Assembly (NCBI GenBank): GCA_947367855.1
Contig: CANBFE010000017.1
Span: forward strand, 1 to 64,000
Source: an uncultured Lachnospiraceae bacterium
GTDB lineage: Bacteria; Bacillota; Clostridia; Lachnospirales; Lachnospiraceae
Direction: 5' to 3'
Length of the DNA: 64,000 nucleotides
This document shows, piece after piece, positions 8,661 through 16,829 of this stretch. The notes below the pieces were generated by a model. It did not search any database and was not told the DNA's origin. It saw nothing but the letters and a program-made list of their open reading frames with translations. Position 1 is the first letter of the stretch; each line of letters starts with the position of its first letter. Both the position numbers and the translations under genes were made by a program.

Positions 8661-9959
8661 TCATTTCATTCTGCGAATCAACACATGATTCACTGCTCTC
8701 AAAGCCCCGTCCGTACAATGATAAACAGGAAGTCCCATCCTGAGTGCGCATGACATAACGGTATTGCTGCAATCCGTACAATTACTGATCAATAAAGCCT
8801 GTGCTCCCGCCTTCTTCAGCTCCATTACTTTCTGGACCTGCCCGGGACAGCGGCCCGGATTTTCGCATTTCCGGGTCCCCTTTACCTCCTTTGCCTGTTT
8901 ACAGTAAGCAATTCCAACCACCTGTGAACCCATACTGGCGGCCAGTTCCTCCATCCTCTCCCTGTCCGCGCCACAGGCACATACCAGGAGTCCTATTTTT
9001 TCAGGTCCCTTCATGAAACATTCTGCCGCAATCAGCCCTCCTGTGGTTTTCACAACAGGATCATCCAACTGCACACGTTTTCCCGTAAAAGGACCTCCCA
9101 TTATAAGCTCTCCATAACCCTCTGCCAGTCCTCCTGCCATCTCAAACACATCGCTCACCGATATTCCCAAAGGAATATCTTCCATAATCTGAATCAGATT
9201 TTCATTCCCCTTCAGTTTTCCGGCAACCGTCAGATCTTTGTCAATCAAAGGCTTTCTCAGATCCACAGCTTCCTGCACACGGCAGAGAGTCTCGGCATTC
9301 ATTACAATGGCATCCGCCCGGAAAGGAAGGGCGTCCACGGGAAGGATATTTCCTGTTACCTCCCTGACCACAGCCCTCTCCTCTCCCATGGGATACATAT
9401 CCGGCAAAAGATGAATTCGAATATTTGTTCTGTCTTTCAATGCTTCTTTCAATCTCTGTACTGCTCTTTGATGCTTTTCCTTAATTGCAATAACACCTTC
9501 ACTGGCATGAACGATCTCCAGTACGATTTCCAATCCTCTGATCAATTTTCCGGGATCTTTTTCAATCGCCGCTATATTATGACATAAAATCGGTTCGCAC
9601 TCCGCAGCATTGGCAATTACCATCCCACCTTTCTCAAAAGGCTTTGTCAATTTTCCATAAGCGGGAAAACCAGCTCCGCCCAATCCCACAAGGCCGGCTT
9701 CCTCAATCAAATCCAATGCCCCTTCTGATTTCAGAGGCACAAATTCCCTCTTCTGCTCCTCATTGGCAAGTATGACAATTTCCTTTTCATTTACCTCTGC
9801 AACTACGCCGCTGACACTGGTAAAAAGATTGGCGCCAAGAGAATTTTCCCTCTTAAACGCAATAAGCTGCCCTCGAACTATTGTCTCTCCATTGACAACA
9901 GCCGGGACAGCCGGTTCACCGATATTCTGTTTCAGAGGAAACCGATACCTTTTTTTCAT
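8661..9959 (-). CDS. prdC: PrdC, RnfC-like electron-transfer protein of proline reductase
   Basis: A 432-residue RnfC-like protein thought to pass electrons to D-proline reductase. The N-terminal half has the RnfC/NQO1-type fold signature (GLVGLGGAGFPAYGKL, NAAECEPILCHN). The C-terminal part carries a cysteine-rich segment (LLVCACGAD, KCENPGRCPGQ) and SNCTDCSNTV. Some PrdC homologues are selenoproteins; here every candidate position is an ordinary cysteine codon. It is the first gene of the operon, with GAGGAGG before its start and a promoter at 10007-10035. Confidence 0.9.
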   Translation of the reverse strand: MKKRYRFPLKQNIGEPAVPAVVNGETIVRGQLIAFKRENSLGANLFTSVSGVVAEVNEKEIVILANEEQKREFVPLKSEGALDLIEEAGLVGLGGAGFPAYGKLTKPFEKGGMVIANAAECEPILCHNIAAIEKDPGKLIRGLEIVLEIVHASEGVIAIKEKHQRAVQRLKEALKDRTNIRIHLLPDMYPMGEERAVVREVTGNILPVDALPFRADAIVMNAETLCRVQEAVDLRKPLIDKDLTVAGKLKGNENLIQIMEDIPLGISVSDVFEMAGGLAEGYGELIMGGPFTGKRVQLDDPVVKTTGGLIAAECFMKGPEKIGLLVCACGADRERMEELAASMGSQVVGIAYCKQAKEVKGTRKCENPGRCPGQVQKVMELKKAGAQALLISNCTDCSNTVMSCALRMGLPVYHCTDGALRAVNHVLIRRMK

Positions 9960-10006
9960 TTCATTCCTCCTCGCTTGCTATAAATATAACAGATTTCCCT
10001 CCAATC

Positions 10007-10035
10007 ATTATATCACAACAGTCATACATTGACAA
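10007..10035 (-). promoter_or_regulatory. Promoter of the prdC-prdA-prdB operon
   Basis: Read leftwards, TTGTCA and TATAAT are spaced by exactly 17 bp, giving a start about 40 bp before prdC. No PrdR-type sigma-54 promoter or adjacent prdR gene is seen, so expression appears to use the housekeeping sigma factor. Confidence 0.75.
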
Positions 10036-10102
10036 TAAAACATCTCTCTTTTCGGAAAAGCGTTCCCAGTACATAAAACTTAACGGCTCTATAAACTAAT
10101 CT

Positions 10103-10558
10103 TTATTCATATGACAAAATGTGTGTAATCTCGTTTGGGATATTTTCTAATGAAGTTTTTAAAAATTTGGGCACAAGATCAATATGTTTCAGTCTTTCCA
10201 TGGGTATCCAATACAAATGTTCATTATTTTGATCTGTACTGACACCACTGACTATCTTTATGTCCGTTTCTTTCATTAAATAGAAAAAAACAATTTCCCG
10301 ATGATAAGTACTGTCAACGCTGAAAAAACGCTCCTCAATAAATACTAACCTGTCAATTTCAAAATGATAACCCGTTTCCTCATAACATTCCCTAATAACC
10401 GCACTTTCCGAAGTTTCATTTTCCCGTATTCCTCCGCCAACTGTATAAAAACAAGGATGACAATCACTCTTTACAAGCAAAGCACAAGCATTTTTAATAA
10501 TCAAAGCTGCAGACCGCAGGGAAAATGTCATATTTGAGGTCTCATATCGGATGTCCAT
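10103..10558 (-). CDS. NUDIX hydrolase
   Basis: A 151-residue single-domain NUDIX protein that hydrolyses a nucleoside diphosphate linked to another group; the substrate cannot be told from sequence. The NUDIX box is complete at about residues 42-64 (GGIRENE...REcYEETG), with the metal-binding glutamates in place. Low-GC codon use resembles the adjoining orphan gene more than the prd operon. It reads leftwards and ends about 70 bp before the prdC promoter. Confidence 0.85.
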   Translation of the reverse strand: MDIRYETSNMTFSLRSAALIIKNACALLVKSDCHPCFYTVGGGIRENETSESAVIRECYEETGYHFEIDRLVFIEERFFSVDSTYHREIVFFYLMKETDIKIVSGVSTDQNNEHLYWIPMERLKHIDLVPKFLKTSLENIPNEITHILSYE

Positions 10559-10606
10559 ATATACTCCTATTTACTTTATATCATATATTTTGCTTTAAGA
10601 AACTAC

Positions 10607-10727
10607 CCTTGCACTTTCCCAAAATCATCCTTTTGACTGTTCAAATTCCCGTTCAGGTCATAAGACATGGTTAGCTGGGTGCAATCACTGGTTGAGTTAT
10701 AGGTTCGACGTTCCATAAGGTCGTACC
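10607..10727 (-). pseudogene. Fragment of an Rhs/YD-repeat protein
   Basis: Read leftwards, an open frame with no start codon encodes about 40 residues containing YDLMERRTYN and SYDLNGNLNSQ. These are two consecutive YD-type repeats of the Rhs/WapA kind (YDxxGN-like). The frame stops at a TAG after KVQG. It begins immediately after the stop of the 121-residue gene, in another frame. It looks like a leftover of a displaced C-terminal Rhs cassette, as seen in polymorphic toxin loci. Confidence 0.6.
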
Positions 10728-11093
10728 TTAATAATCAAGAAGATTTTCTTTCAATCCATATAATACCGTTTGATCCGCTTTAAACTTAAACTTTAACATA
10801 TTGTTTTCATAGCTTCCCCCTATTTGCCCTAACACATAAAAATTCGTAGTATTTTCAAAGACAAATTTTATATACGCATCACTTTCACCATCTTTGATTT
10901 CAATTTCCCCACTTAAAGTTTTAATCATAGACTCGATTATTTGTACATAATATTTGAGTGTATCTTCCTCAATACAAAAATTACATTTTCCGGAAAATCC
11001 ACATGTTGCGCTTGATACCTCATATGTGACATATCCACCAACAAAGTACAATGATTTTATAGAAATCATATTGTTTTCATCTTCAAAAATCAT
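10728..11093 (-). CDS. Small acidic protein, possible orphan Rhs/WapA immunity protein
   Basis: A 121-residue acidic, beta-rich protein of a family I cannot name with certainty. Size, composition and its place directly before an Rhs-repeat fragment fit a small immunity protein of a contact-dependent polymorphic toxin (WapI-like). It has a GGGAGG ribosome binding site and no disruptions. The cysteines at residues ~31-40 are not arranged as a known metal site. The function is inferred from context only. Confidence 0.5.
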   Translation of the reverse strand: MIFEDENNMISIKSLYFVGGYVTYEVSSATCGFSGKCNFCIEEDTLKYYVQIIESMIKTLSGEIEIKDGESDAYIKFVFENTTNFYVLGQIGGSYENNMLKFKFKADQTVLYGLKENLLDY

Positions 11094-11225
11094 TTTTCAT
11101 CTTTGCCTCCCTTACAAATTCCCAATCCATTACTTAATCATAAATTCTTTACTGGCATTTGCAATGTATTTTTATAAGTCATTTTCCAATAGATACACAA
11201 TTCCGAAAAGGGAGTAAAACATTCC

Positions 11226-12107
11226 CTACTTTGCCATCAATTCAGGCAGTATCTGCTTCGTAATCTCCAGAAATTTTATCGCCGCAGGCGGCATATTCGC
11301 TTTTGACTTTACAGCTATCCCCAAATCCCTGGAGTAATAAGGCTCCAACGGATAGGATGACACATGGTTATCAAAATTCTGGAGCATAAGACGTGGTAAA
11401 ATGCTCACTCCAAGTTTGTTTGCAACCATGGCAATAATGGTATGGTCATCTGTGGCGGAAAACCTCATATCCGGCTTCACTCCAGATGTTTCCAGGGCAT
11501 GATGAATGTCATAGTCCGTTCCCATGGCAGAAATAATAAAACATTTTCCCTCAAAATCCTGTATGGGAAATCTGCCTGAAGGAAGAGGCGGGTAATCCCT
11601 TGGAAGTACGGCAACCAATGGGTCTTCGCAGAGTGAGATCCATTCCAGAGATTCCATATTCCTATGGCTTACAAATCCAAAATCCGCTATATCATCATTG
11701 AGCCATCTCACAATATCATCCGCGCCGCCTTCCATCAGACTGATTTCAATACCCGGGTATAACTGCTGAAAACGATGGATAATAGGCGGCATCCAGTTTA
11801 CTGATATACTGGAAAACGAAGCAATAACCAGTCTGCCTTTCTCAAGCCCATTTAAATCGTTAATGGTCTGTTCCAGAATCTCATATCTGGACAAAAGGGC
11901 ACGAACCAGAGGCAAAATGTCCTCTGCATTTTTTGTCAGCGTGACTCCATGTTTATTACGCATAAACAGAGGAAAACCCATCTCTGTTTCCAGAGACTTC
12001 AGAATATGGCTGACTCCGGACTGGGTATAACCCATTCTCTCCCCGCTCTTTGTGAAATTATTTGTCTCGGCCACATCCACAAACAGCTGAAACTTTTTGA
12101 TATCCAT
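11226..12107 (-). CDS. LysR-family transcriptional regulator
   Basis: A 293-residue LysR regulator. The N-terminal winged helix spans residues 1-60 (MDIKKFQLFVDVAETNNFTK, then the recognition helix in QSGVSHILKSLETEMG). The C-terminal effector-binding domain starts at about residue 90. The start at 12107 follows GGAAGGGGCGGAG; the upstream extension lacks a site. It is divergent from the proline racemase gene with a 219-bp shared region, the classic arrangement for a LysR protein controlling its neighbour. The effector could be proline or a related amino acid, but this is inference. Confidence 0.88.
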   Translation of the reverse strand: MDIKKFQLFVDVAETNNFTKSGERMGYTQSGVSHILKSLETEMGFPLFMRNKHGVTLTKNAEDILPLVRALLSRYEILEQTINDLNGLEKGRLVIASFSSISVNWMPPIIHRFQQLYPGIEISLMEGGADDIVRWLNDDIADFGFVSHRNMESLEWISLCEDPLVAVLPRDYPPLPSGRFPIQDFEGKCFIISAMGTDYDIHHALETSGVKPDMRFSATDDHTIIAMVANKLGVSILPRLMLQNFDNHVSSYPLEPYYSRDLGIAVKSKANMPPAAIKFLEITKQILPELMAK

Positions 12108-12260
12108 CTCCGCCCCTTCCCGTCTGGTAAACTGTAAACAATTTACTGACACACCGAACACTTTGAACATACTCAAATAGTAGCATATTTCAGAATGGAA
12201 TGCAATCAAATGTCATTTCAGCCATGAAAAACCGAAATGATTATAATTACAAAATCTGAT

Positions 12261-12289
12261 TTTACTTATAGCTGCACTGAAACTATAAT
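12261..12289 (+). promoter_or_regulatory. Probable racemase promoter
   Basis: TTTACT and a perfect TATAAT are separated by 17 bp and precede the racemase start by about 37 bp. The weak -35 would suit activation by the divergent LysR regulator. The remainder of 12108-12260 is AT-rich with no other element I can support. Confidence 0.6.
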
Positions 12290-12326
12290 AAATCTGCAAA
12301 ACTATATTTCCAAAGGAGGAGCGTCC

Positions 12327-13355
12327 ATGGAACTCAAACCGAACCTGCTTCCAAAGGATCATATTTTCAAAGCAGTAGACTCTCACACCATGGGAGAACC
12401 CACCCGGATCATCTATGAAGGTTTTCCTGAACTGGTGGGAAATACCATGATGGAACGCAAAGAATATTTGGAAAAAAATTACGATCATTACCGCAAAGCC
12501 CTGATGTTGGAACCAAGAGGACACAGGAATATGTTTGGCGCGCTGCTCACCAGTCCTGCCAACAAAGAAGCCGATCTGGGAGTTATTTTTATGGACAGCG
12601 GCGGATATCTGAACATGTGCGGTCACGGAAGCATTGGCTGTGCCACCATTGCCATAGAAACCGGTTTTGTGGAGGCAAGGGAACCTTATACGGATGTGGT
12701 ACTGGACGCCCCCGCCGGACTCATACATGCCAGGGTAAAGGTAAAGAACGGCAAGGCGGAAGAAGTCAGCATTACAAATGTTCCTTCCTTTCTATATAAA
12801 CAAAACCTGGAACTGGAGCTTGACGGATACGGCATCATTCCCTTTGACATCTCCTTTGGGGGCAGTTTTTTTGCCCTGGTGGATTCCGAGAAAACAGGCA
12901 TTGAAATCAGCCTGAAAAATCTGGAACCACTGACAGATCTGGGAATGAAGCTTCGTCAGAAAATAAACCAGTCCATAGAAATAAATCATCCTTACCTGGA
13001 TATCAATTCGGTTGACCTGGTGGAATTTTACGGTCCTCCCACCAATCCCAAGGCAGATGCCAAAAATGTGGTCATTTTCGGAGACTCCCAGGCAGACCGT
13101 TCTCCCTGCGGCACGGGAACCAGCGCAAAGGTAGCCACCATGTATACAAAAGGACATTTATCTCTTGGACAGGAATTTGTATATGAAAGCATAACCGGAT
13201 CCCTGTTCCGTGGCATGGCCTTAAAAGAAGTTCTTCTGGACGGAAAAGTGGCTGTTATTCCAAAAATCACAGGCAGCGCCTATATTACAGGTTTTAACCA
13301 GTGGATGCTTGATGAAGAAGATCCTCTGCGGTATGGATTTCTCATCGGAAATTAA
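12327..13355 (+). CDS. Proline racemase family protein
   Basis: A 342-residue pyridoxal-independent racemase. Both catalytic cysteines are present, Cys98 in MCGHGSIG and Cys261 in SPCGTGTSAK. This separates it from trans-3-hydroxyproline dehydratases, which lack one of them. It converts L-proline to D-proline, or epimerises hydroxyproline; the sequence alone does not decide. The reductase genes nearby favour proline. The start follows AAAGGAGGAGCG. An in-frame ATG at 12237 would overlap the promoter and is rejected. A YitT gene follows 68 bp downstream. Confidence 0.88.
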   Translation: MELKPNLLPKDHIFKAVDSHTMGEPTRIIYEGFPELVGNTMMERKEYLEKNYDHYRKALMLEPRGHRNMFGALLTSPANKEADLGVIFMDSGGYLNMCGHGSIGCATIAIETGFVEAREPYTDVVLDAPAGLIHARVKVKNGKAEEVSITNVPSFLYKQNLELELDGYGIIPFDISFGGSFFALVDSEKTGIEISLKNLEPLTDLGMKLRQKINQSIEINHPYLDINSVDLVEFYGPPTNPKADAKNVVIFGDSQADRSPCGTGTSAKVATMYTKGHLSLGQEFVYESITGSLFRGMALKEVLLDGKVAVIPKITGSAYITGFNQWMLDEEDPLRYGFLIGN

Positions 13356-13423
13356 TTTACATACAAATTGCCCATACGCTACAGACTCATAGTTTTCTTA
13401 CATATAACGAGGTACATTTAACC

Positions 13424-14290
13424 ATGAAATCAACTAAAAAACTGCTTCTCGCAATTATAGGTACATTTATTTATGCCATAGGCATGAATCTGTTTATAGT
13501 CCCTCTTGGGCTTTACAGCGGCGGCTTTATGGGAATCGGCCAGCTGATCCGTACCTTTTTCGTGAATTTCCTCAATCTGAATGTGGGAAATATAGATATT
13601 GCAGGTATTGCATACTATGTGATCAACATTCCCCTTTTTATACTGGCCTACAAAAAACTGGGAAAACTTTTTTTCTGGAGCAGTATTATCTGTGTCACCT
13701 CCATGACGATTTTCCTGACAGTAGTTCAGGCTCCTGCAGTACCTTTTATTGAGGACACCCTGACTGCTGCGCTGATAGGAGGTATGATCTGCGGAGCAGG
13801 CACAGCTCTTACGCTGATAAACGGCGGTTCCGGCGGCGGACAGGATATTCTGGGCATGTACCTCACCGGCATCAATCCTGCCTTCAGCGTGGGAAAAATC
13901 GGAATTATGGTAAATGTTTTCGTATTTGGATGCTGTGCGCTTATGTATGATATTTCCATTGTTATCTACTCCCTGATTTACTCCGTAATCTATTCCCTGG
14001 CTACGGATAAATTGCACTCTCAGAATATCAATACACAGGTACTTATTTTCACCCACAAGGAAGACGATGTTGTCTCCTTTATCCACGATATGCACCACTC
14101 TGCCACCCTCTGGGACGGCAAGGGCGCCTACACGAAAAAAGAGGTATCCATTGTATTTACAGTAATTTCTAAATATGAGGCAAATCTTCTGAAAAAAAGA
14201 CTGGAACAGGTAGAACCAAATGCCTTTGCCATATTCGGAGATAATGTATCCGTTCTTGGCAATTATGAAAAACATCTTCTTCCCAAATAA
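13424..14290 (+). CDS. YitT family membrane protein
   Basis: A 288-residue polytopic protein with about five or six membrane segments in the first ~200 residues, including the glycine-rich NGGSGGGQDILG motif. A cytoplasmic C-terminal DUF2179 domain follows (residues ~215-285, with TLWDGKGAYTKKE and a final FAIFGDNVSVLG). YitT proteins are of unknown function. The position after the racemase would allow co-transcription and a role in substrate uptake, but nothing shows this directly. A strong terminator follows. Confidence 0.85.
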   Translation: MKSTKKLLLAIIGTFIYAIGMNLFIVPLGLYSGGFMGIGQLIRTFFVNFLNLNVGNIDIAGIAYYVINIPLFILAYKKLGKLFFWSSIICVTSMTIFLTVVQAPAVPFIEDTLTAALIGGMICGAGTALTLINGGSGGGQDILGMYLTGINPAFSVGKIGIMVNVFVFGCCALMYDISIVIYSLIYSVIYSLATDKLHSQNINTQVLIFTHKEDDVVSFIHDMHHSATLWDGKGAYTKKEVSIVFTVISKYEANLLKKRLEQVEPNAFAIFGDNVSVLGNYEKHLLPK

Positions 14291-14337
14291 ACAACTGTCT
14301 TCAAATCTTAAAAAATGTGACATGAATGTTGCAGGGA

Positions 14338-14383
14338 AAAAAGACACCGAGAAAATCATTTTTATCTTTCTCAGTGTCTTTTT
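14338..14383. terminator. Terminator after the YitT gene
   Basis: AAAAAGACAC with GAGAAA pairs with TTTCTC and GTGTCTTTTT around an AT-rich loop. A-run before and T-run after make it suitable in both directions. Confidence 0.85.
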
Positions 14384-14442
14384 CTATCTTTATTCTTCCT
14401 CATCCTTATTTGAGAATAGAAATTGACAGAAGGTCTTCTCAA

Positions 14443-14478
14443 AATCGGTCAATGGAATTAAAATAAGATTGACCGATT
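14443..14478. promoter_or_regulatory. TetR operator upstream of the ABC exporter operon
   Basis: AATCGGTCAAT (14443) and ATTGACCGATT (14468) are a perfect 11-bp inverted repeat around 14 bp, ending 20 bp before the TetR start. A TAAAAT -10-like element lies between the arms. This is the likely autoregulatory operator. Confidence 0.75.
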
Positions 14479-14498
14479 CAATTAACGGAGGTTACGTT

Positions 14499-15110
14499 AT
14501 GAACGAAAGGTTCTTTTCCCTGTCCGCAGAAAAGCAGAATGCTATCATAAACGCAGGATACCGGGTATTTTCCCAAAACTCCTATAAAAACAGTCCTATG
14601 AGTGAGATTGCGGAAGCTGCCGGAATCAGCAAATCCCTGCTCTTTCATTATTTTCACAACAAAAAAGAGCTTTATATGTTCCTGTGGAACAAATGTGCAG
14701 AGATGACTATCCAATATATGACAGAATACGGATGCTACGAACAAAAAGACCTGTTTGAAAGCATGGAAAAAGGGATGCAGGCTAAGATGGAAATTATTCG
14801 TCTCTATCCTGATATGGCAAACTTCACCATTAAGGCTTTTTATGAAAAGGATGCGGAAATTTCCGCTGCCGTTCAGGAGAGCTACCACAAATACTTTAAT
14901 CTGAAAGCTGACAAAACACGATTGAACATGGACCCGGAACAGTTTATTCCCGGATTGGATATTCCAATGATGTATCGTGAAATGTATTTTGCTTCCGAAG
15001 GATATATTTGGGAGATGGTTCAACGCGGCAATGTGGACATGGAACAGATGGAAAAGGGCTTTTCAAAGTTGATAAATTTTTGGAAGAGTATCTATCTTCG
15101 GAAAGAGTGA
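14499..15110 (+). CDS. TetR/AcrR family regulator
   Basis: A 203-residue TetR protein. The N-terminal DNA-binding domain (residues ~10-55) contains MSEIAEAAGISKSLLFHYFH, a standard TetR recognition motif. The C-terminal ligand domain is not assignable. The start follows ACGGAGG; an earlier ATG at 14469 lies inside the operator arm. It is followed 6 bp later by an ABC ATPase and a permease, so it most likely represses this exporter through the inverted repeat at 14443-14478. Confidence 0.9.
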   Translation: MNERFFSLSAEKQNAIINAGYRVFSQNSYKNSPMSEIAEAAGISKSLLFHYFHNKKELYMFLWNKCAEMTIQYMTEYGCYEQKDLFESMEKGMQAKMEIIRLYPDMANFTIKAFYEKDAEISAAVQESYHKYFNLKADKTRLNMDPEQFIPGLDIPMMYREMYFASEGYIWEMVQRGNVDMEQMEKGFSKLINFWKSIYLRKE

Positions 15111-15116
15111 CAGAGT

Positions 15117-15998
15117 ATGGAAATTATTAAAACAACAAAGCTTACAAAATACTACGGTAAGGCAAGGGGTATCATTGACCTTGACATGACGGTAACACAG
15201 GGAGAGTTCTTTGGCTTCATCGGCCCGAACGGTGCAGGAAAGTCCACTACAATCCGAACACTGCTTGGGCTGATCGCCCCTACCCGGGGCAGCGCAATGA
15301 TATTTGGAAAAGATATCACAAAAGAAAAGGAATCCATTTTGCAGGATACCGGCTATCTTCCCTCGGAGGCATTGTTCTATCCGGGAATGAAAGTAAAGGA
15401 TGCATTGACGCTGTCCGCCGATCTGCGGAAAAAGGACTGTACCGCTGAATCAAAACTTCTCTGTGAGCGTTTACAGCTAGACATAACCAGAAAGATCGAC
15501 GATCTGTCTTTCGGTAACAGAAAGAAGGTTGCCATTGTCTGTGCTTTGCAGCATGGGCCAAAACTGCTTGTGCTGGACGAGCCAACCAGCGGACTGGACC
15601 CGCTGATGCAAAAAGAGTTTTTTGACATTCTGCGGGAAAGAAACAAGGAAGGTGCAACTCTTCTCCTATCCAGCCATGTTCTCTCGGAAATTCAGCACAA
15701 CTGCACCCGTGCGGCGATTATCCGTGACGGAAGAATCATAGCATGCAACAGTGTGGACATCCTCTCGCAGACAAACGCAAAACGCATTACTGTTCACGGT
15801 ATAGTAGACCTTAAGCAGCTGAACGGTATGCGTGACATAAAAGAAAGGAAAGACTCTGTCAGTTTTCTTTACAGCGGAGATATGGGCAGCTTACTGCGCA
15901 CACTGTCTTCAGGCCAGGTTAATGACCTTACGGTTACGGAGCCGGATCTTGAAGAAGTATTCCTGCATTATTATGAAAAGGACGGTGATACGGTATGA
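15117..15998 (+). CDS. ABC transporter ATP-binding protein
   Basis: A 293-residue ATPase of the exporter type. Walker A is GPNGAGKST, the signature is LSFGNRKK and Walker B is LLVLDEPTSGLD, followed by the switch SSHVLSEI. The C-terminal ~80 residues match those of multidrug or bacteriocin-type ABC-2 ATPases. The signature LSFGN is slightly off the usual LSGGQ. It overlaps the permease gene by 4 bp (ATGA) and follows its TetR regulator. Confidence 0.93.
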   Translation: MEIIKTTKLTKYYGKARGIIDLDMTVTQGEFFGFIGPNGAGKSTTIRTLLGLIAPTRGSAMIFGKDITKEKESILQDTGYLPSEALFYPGMKVKDALTLSADLRKKDCTAESKLLCERLQLDITRKIDDLSFGNRKKVAIVCALQHGPKLLVLDEPTSGLDPLMQKEFFDILRERNKEGATLLLSSHVLSEIQHNCTRAAIIRDGRIIACNSVDILSQTNAKRITVHGIVDLKQLNGMRDIKERKDSVSFLYSGDMGSLLRTLSSGQVNDLTVTEPDLEEVFLHYYEKDGDTV

Positions 15999-16780
15999 CT
16001 CTTGTAAGACACGAACTGAGGCAAGGTAAAACTTCGTTTCTGATATGGACAGCATCTATTGTTTTCCTCCTTGCAACCTGCATTTTTCTATTCCCGGAAA
16101 TGAAGGGACAGATGGACAGTGTTACCGATATATTTGCCTCTATGGGTTCTTTTACCGAGGCATTCGGTATGGATCGTTTGAACTTTGGGACGCTCATCGG
16201 ATTCTACGCTGTCGAATGCGGCAATGTTTTAGGTCTGGGCGGCGCGTTTTATGCCTCTCTCTGTGCCATTGGTATTCTCAGCAAAGAAGAAAAAGAAAAA
16301 ACAGCTGAATTTCTGCTGACTCATCCTATCAGCCGCATCAGAATTGTGACAGAAAAGCTGATTGCAGTATTGATACAAATCACAGCTATGAATCTCTTCA
16401 TCTATGCTGTTTCTGTGGGCTCCATAGCCGCTGTTGGTGAGGCAATTCCCTGGAAAGAAATCAATCTGCTGCATCTCGCTTATTACCTGCTCCAGGCCGA
16501 ACTGGCAGGAATCTGCTTCGGTATTTCGGCATTACTCCGCAAAGGAAGCGCAGGTGCAGGACTTGGTATTGCCGCAATGATGTATTTTCTGAACCTGGTT
16601 GCAAACATTGCCGATGTGGCTGAGTTTTTGAAATACATAACACCGTTTGGATACTGCGAAGGCGCCAGTATTGTTTCAGGCGGCAAACTGGACGGTGTAA
16701 TGATTGCTATAGGTTCAGTCATGGGAATTGGCGGAATCATGATTGCCTATCTGAATTACACAAAAAAAGATATACATTAA
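15995..16780 (+). CDS. ABC-2 type transporter permease
   Basis: A 261-residue membrane protein with about six hydrophobic segments and the ABC-2 layout: N-terminal LVRHELRQGKTSFLIW, a cytoplasmic loop with KEEKEKTAEFLLTHPISR, and four C-terminal segments. It pairs with the ATPase, overlapping it by 4 bp. Export of a toxic compound is suggested by TetR control, but the substrate is unknown. Confidence 0.88.
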   Translation: MTLVRHELRQGKTSFLIWTASIVFLLATCIFLFPEMKGQMDSVTDIFASMGSFTEAFGMDRLNFGTLIGFYAVECGNVLGLGGAFYASLCAIGILSKEEKEKTAEFLLTHPISRIRIVTEKLIAVLIQITAMNLFIYAVSVGSIAAVGEAIPWKEINLLHLAYYLLQAELAGICFGISALLRKGSAGAGLGIAAMMYFLNLVANIADVAEFLKYITPFGYCEGASIVSGGKLDGVMIAIGSVMGIGGIMIAYLNYTKKDIH

Positions 16781-16785
16781 AATAG

Positions 16786-16821
16786 ATACGGTGTAACCCA
16801 TTTTAATGAGTTACACCGTAT
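16786..16821. terminator. Hairpin between the converging permease and lacZ genes
   Basis: ATACGGTGTAAC and GTTACACCGTAT are a perfect 12-bp stem with a 12-nt loop. The T-rich side faces left, so it best suits the leftward beta-galactosidase transcript, and may serve both. Confidence 0.75.
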
Positions 16822-16829
16822 TCTGCAAA

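Noticed and set aside
13430..14359. 309-residue leftward open frame under the YitT gene
   Set aside because: Antisense to a clear YitT coding sequence and runs through the terminator at 14338-14383.
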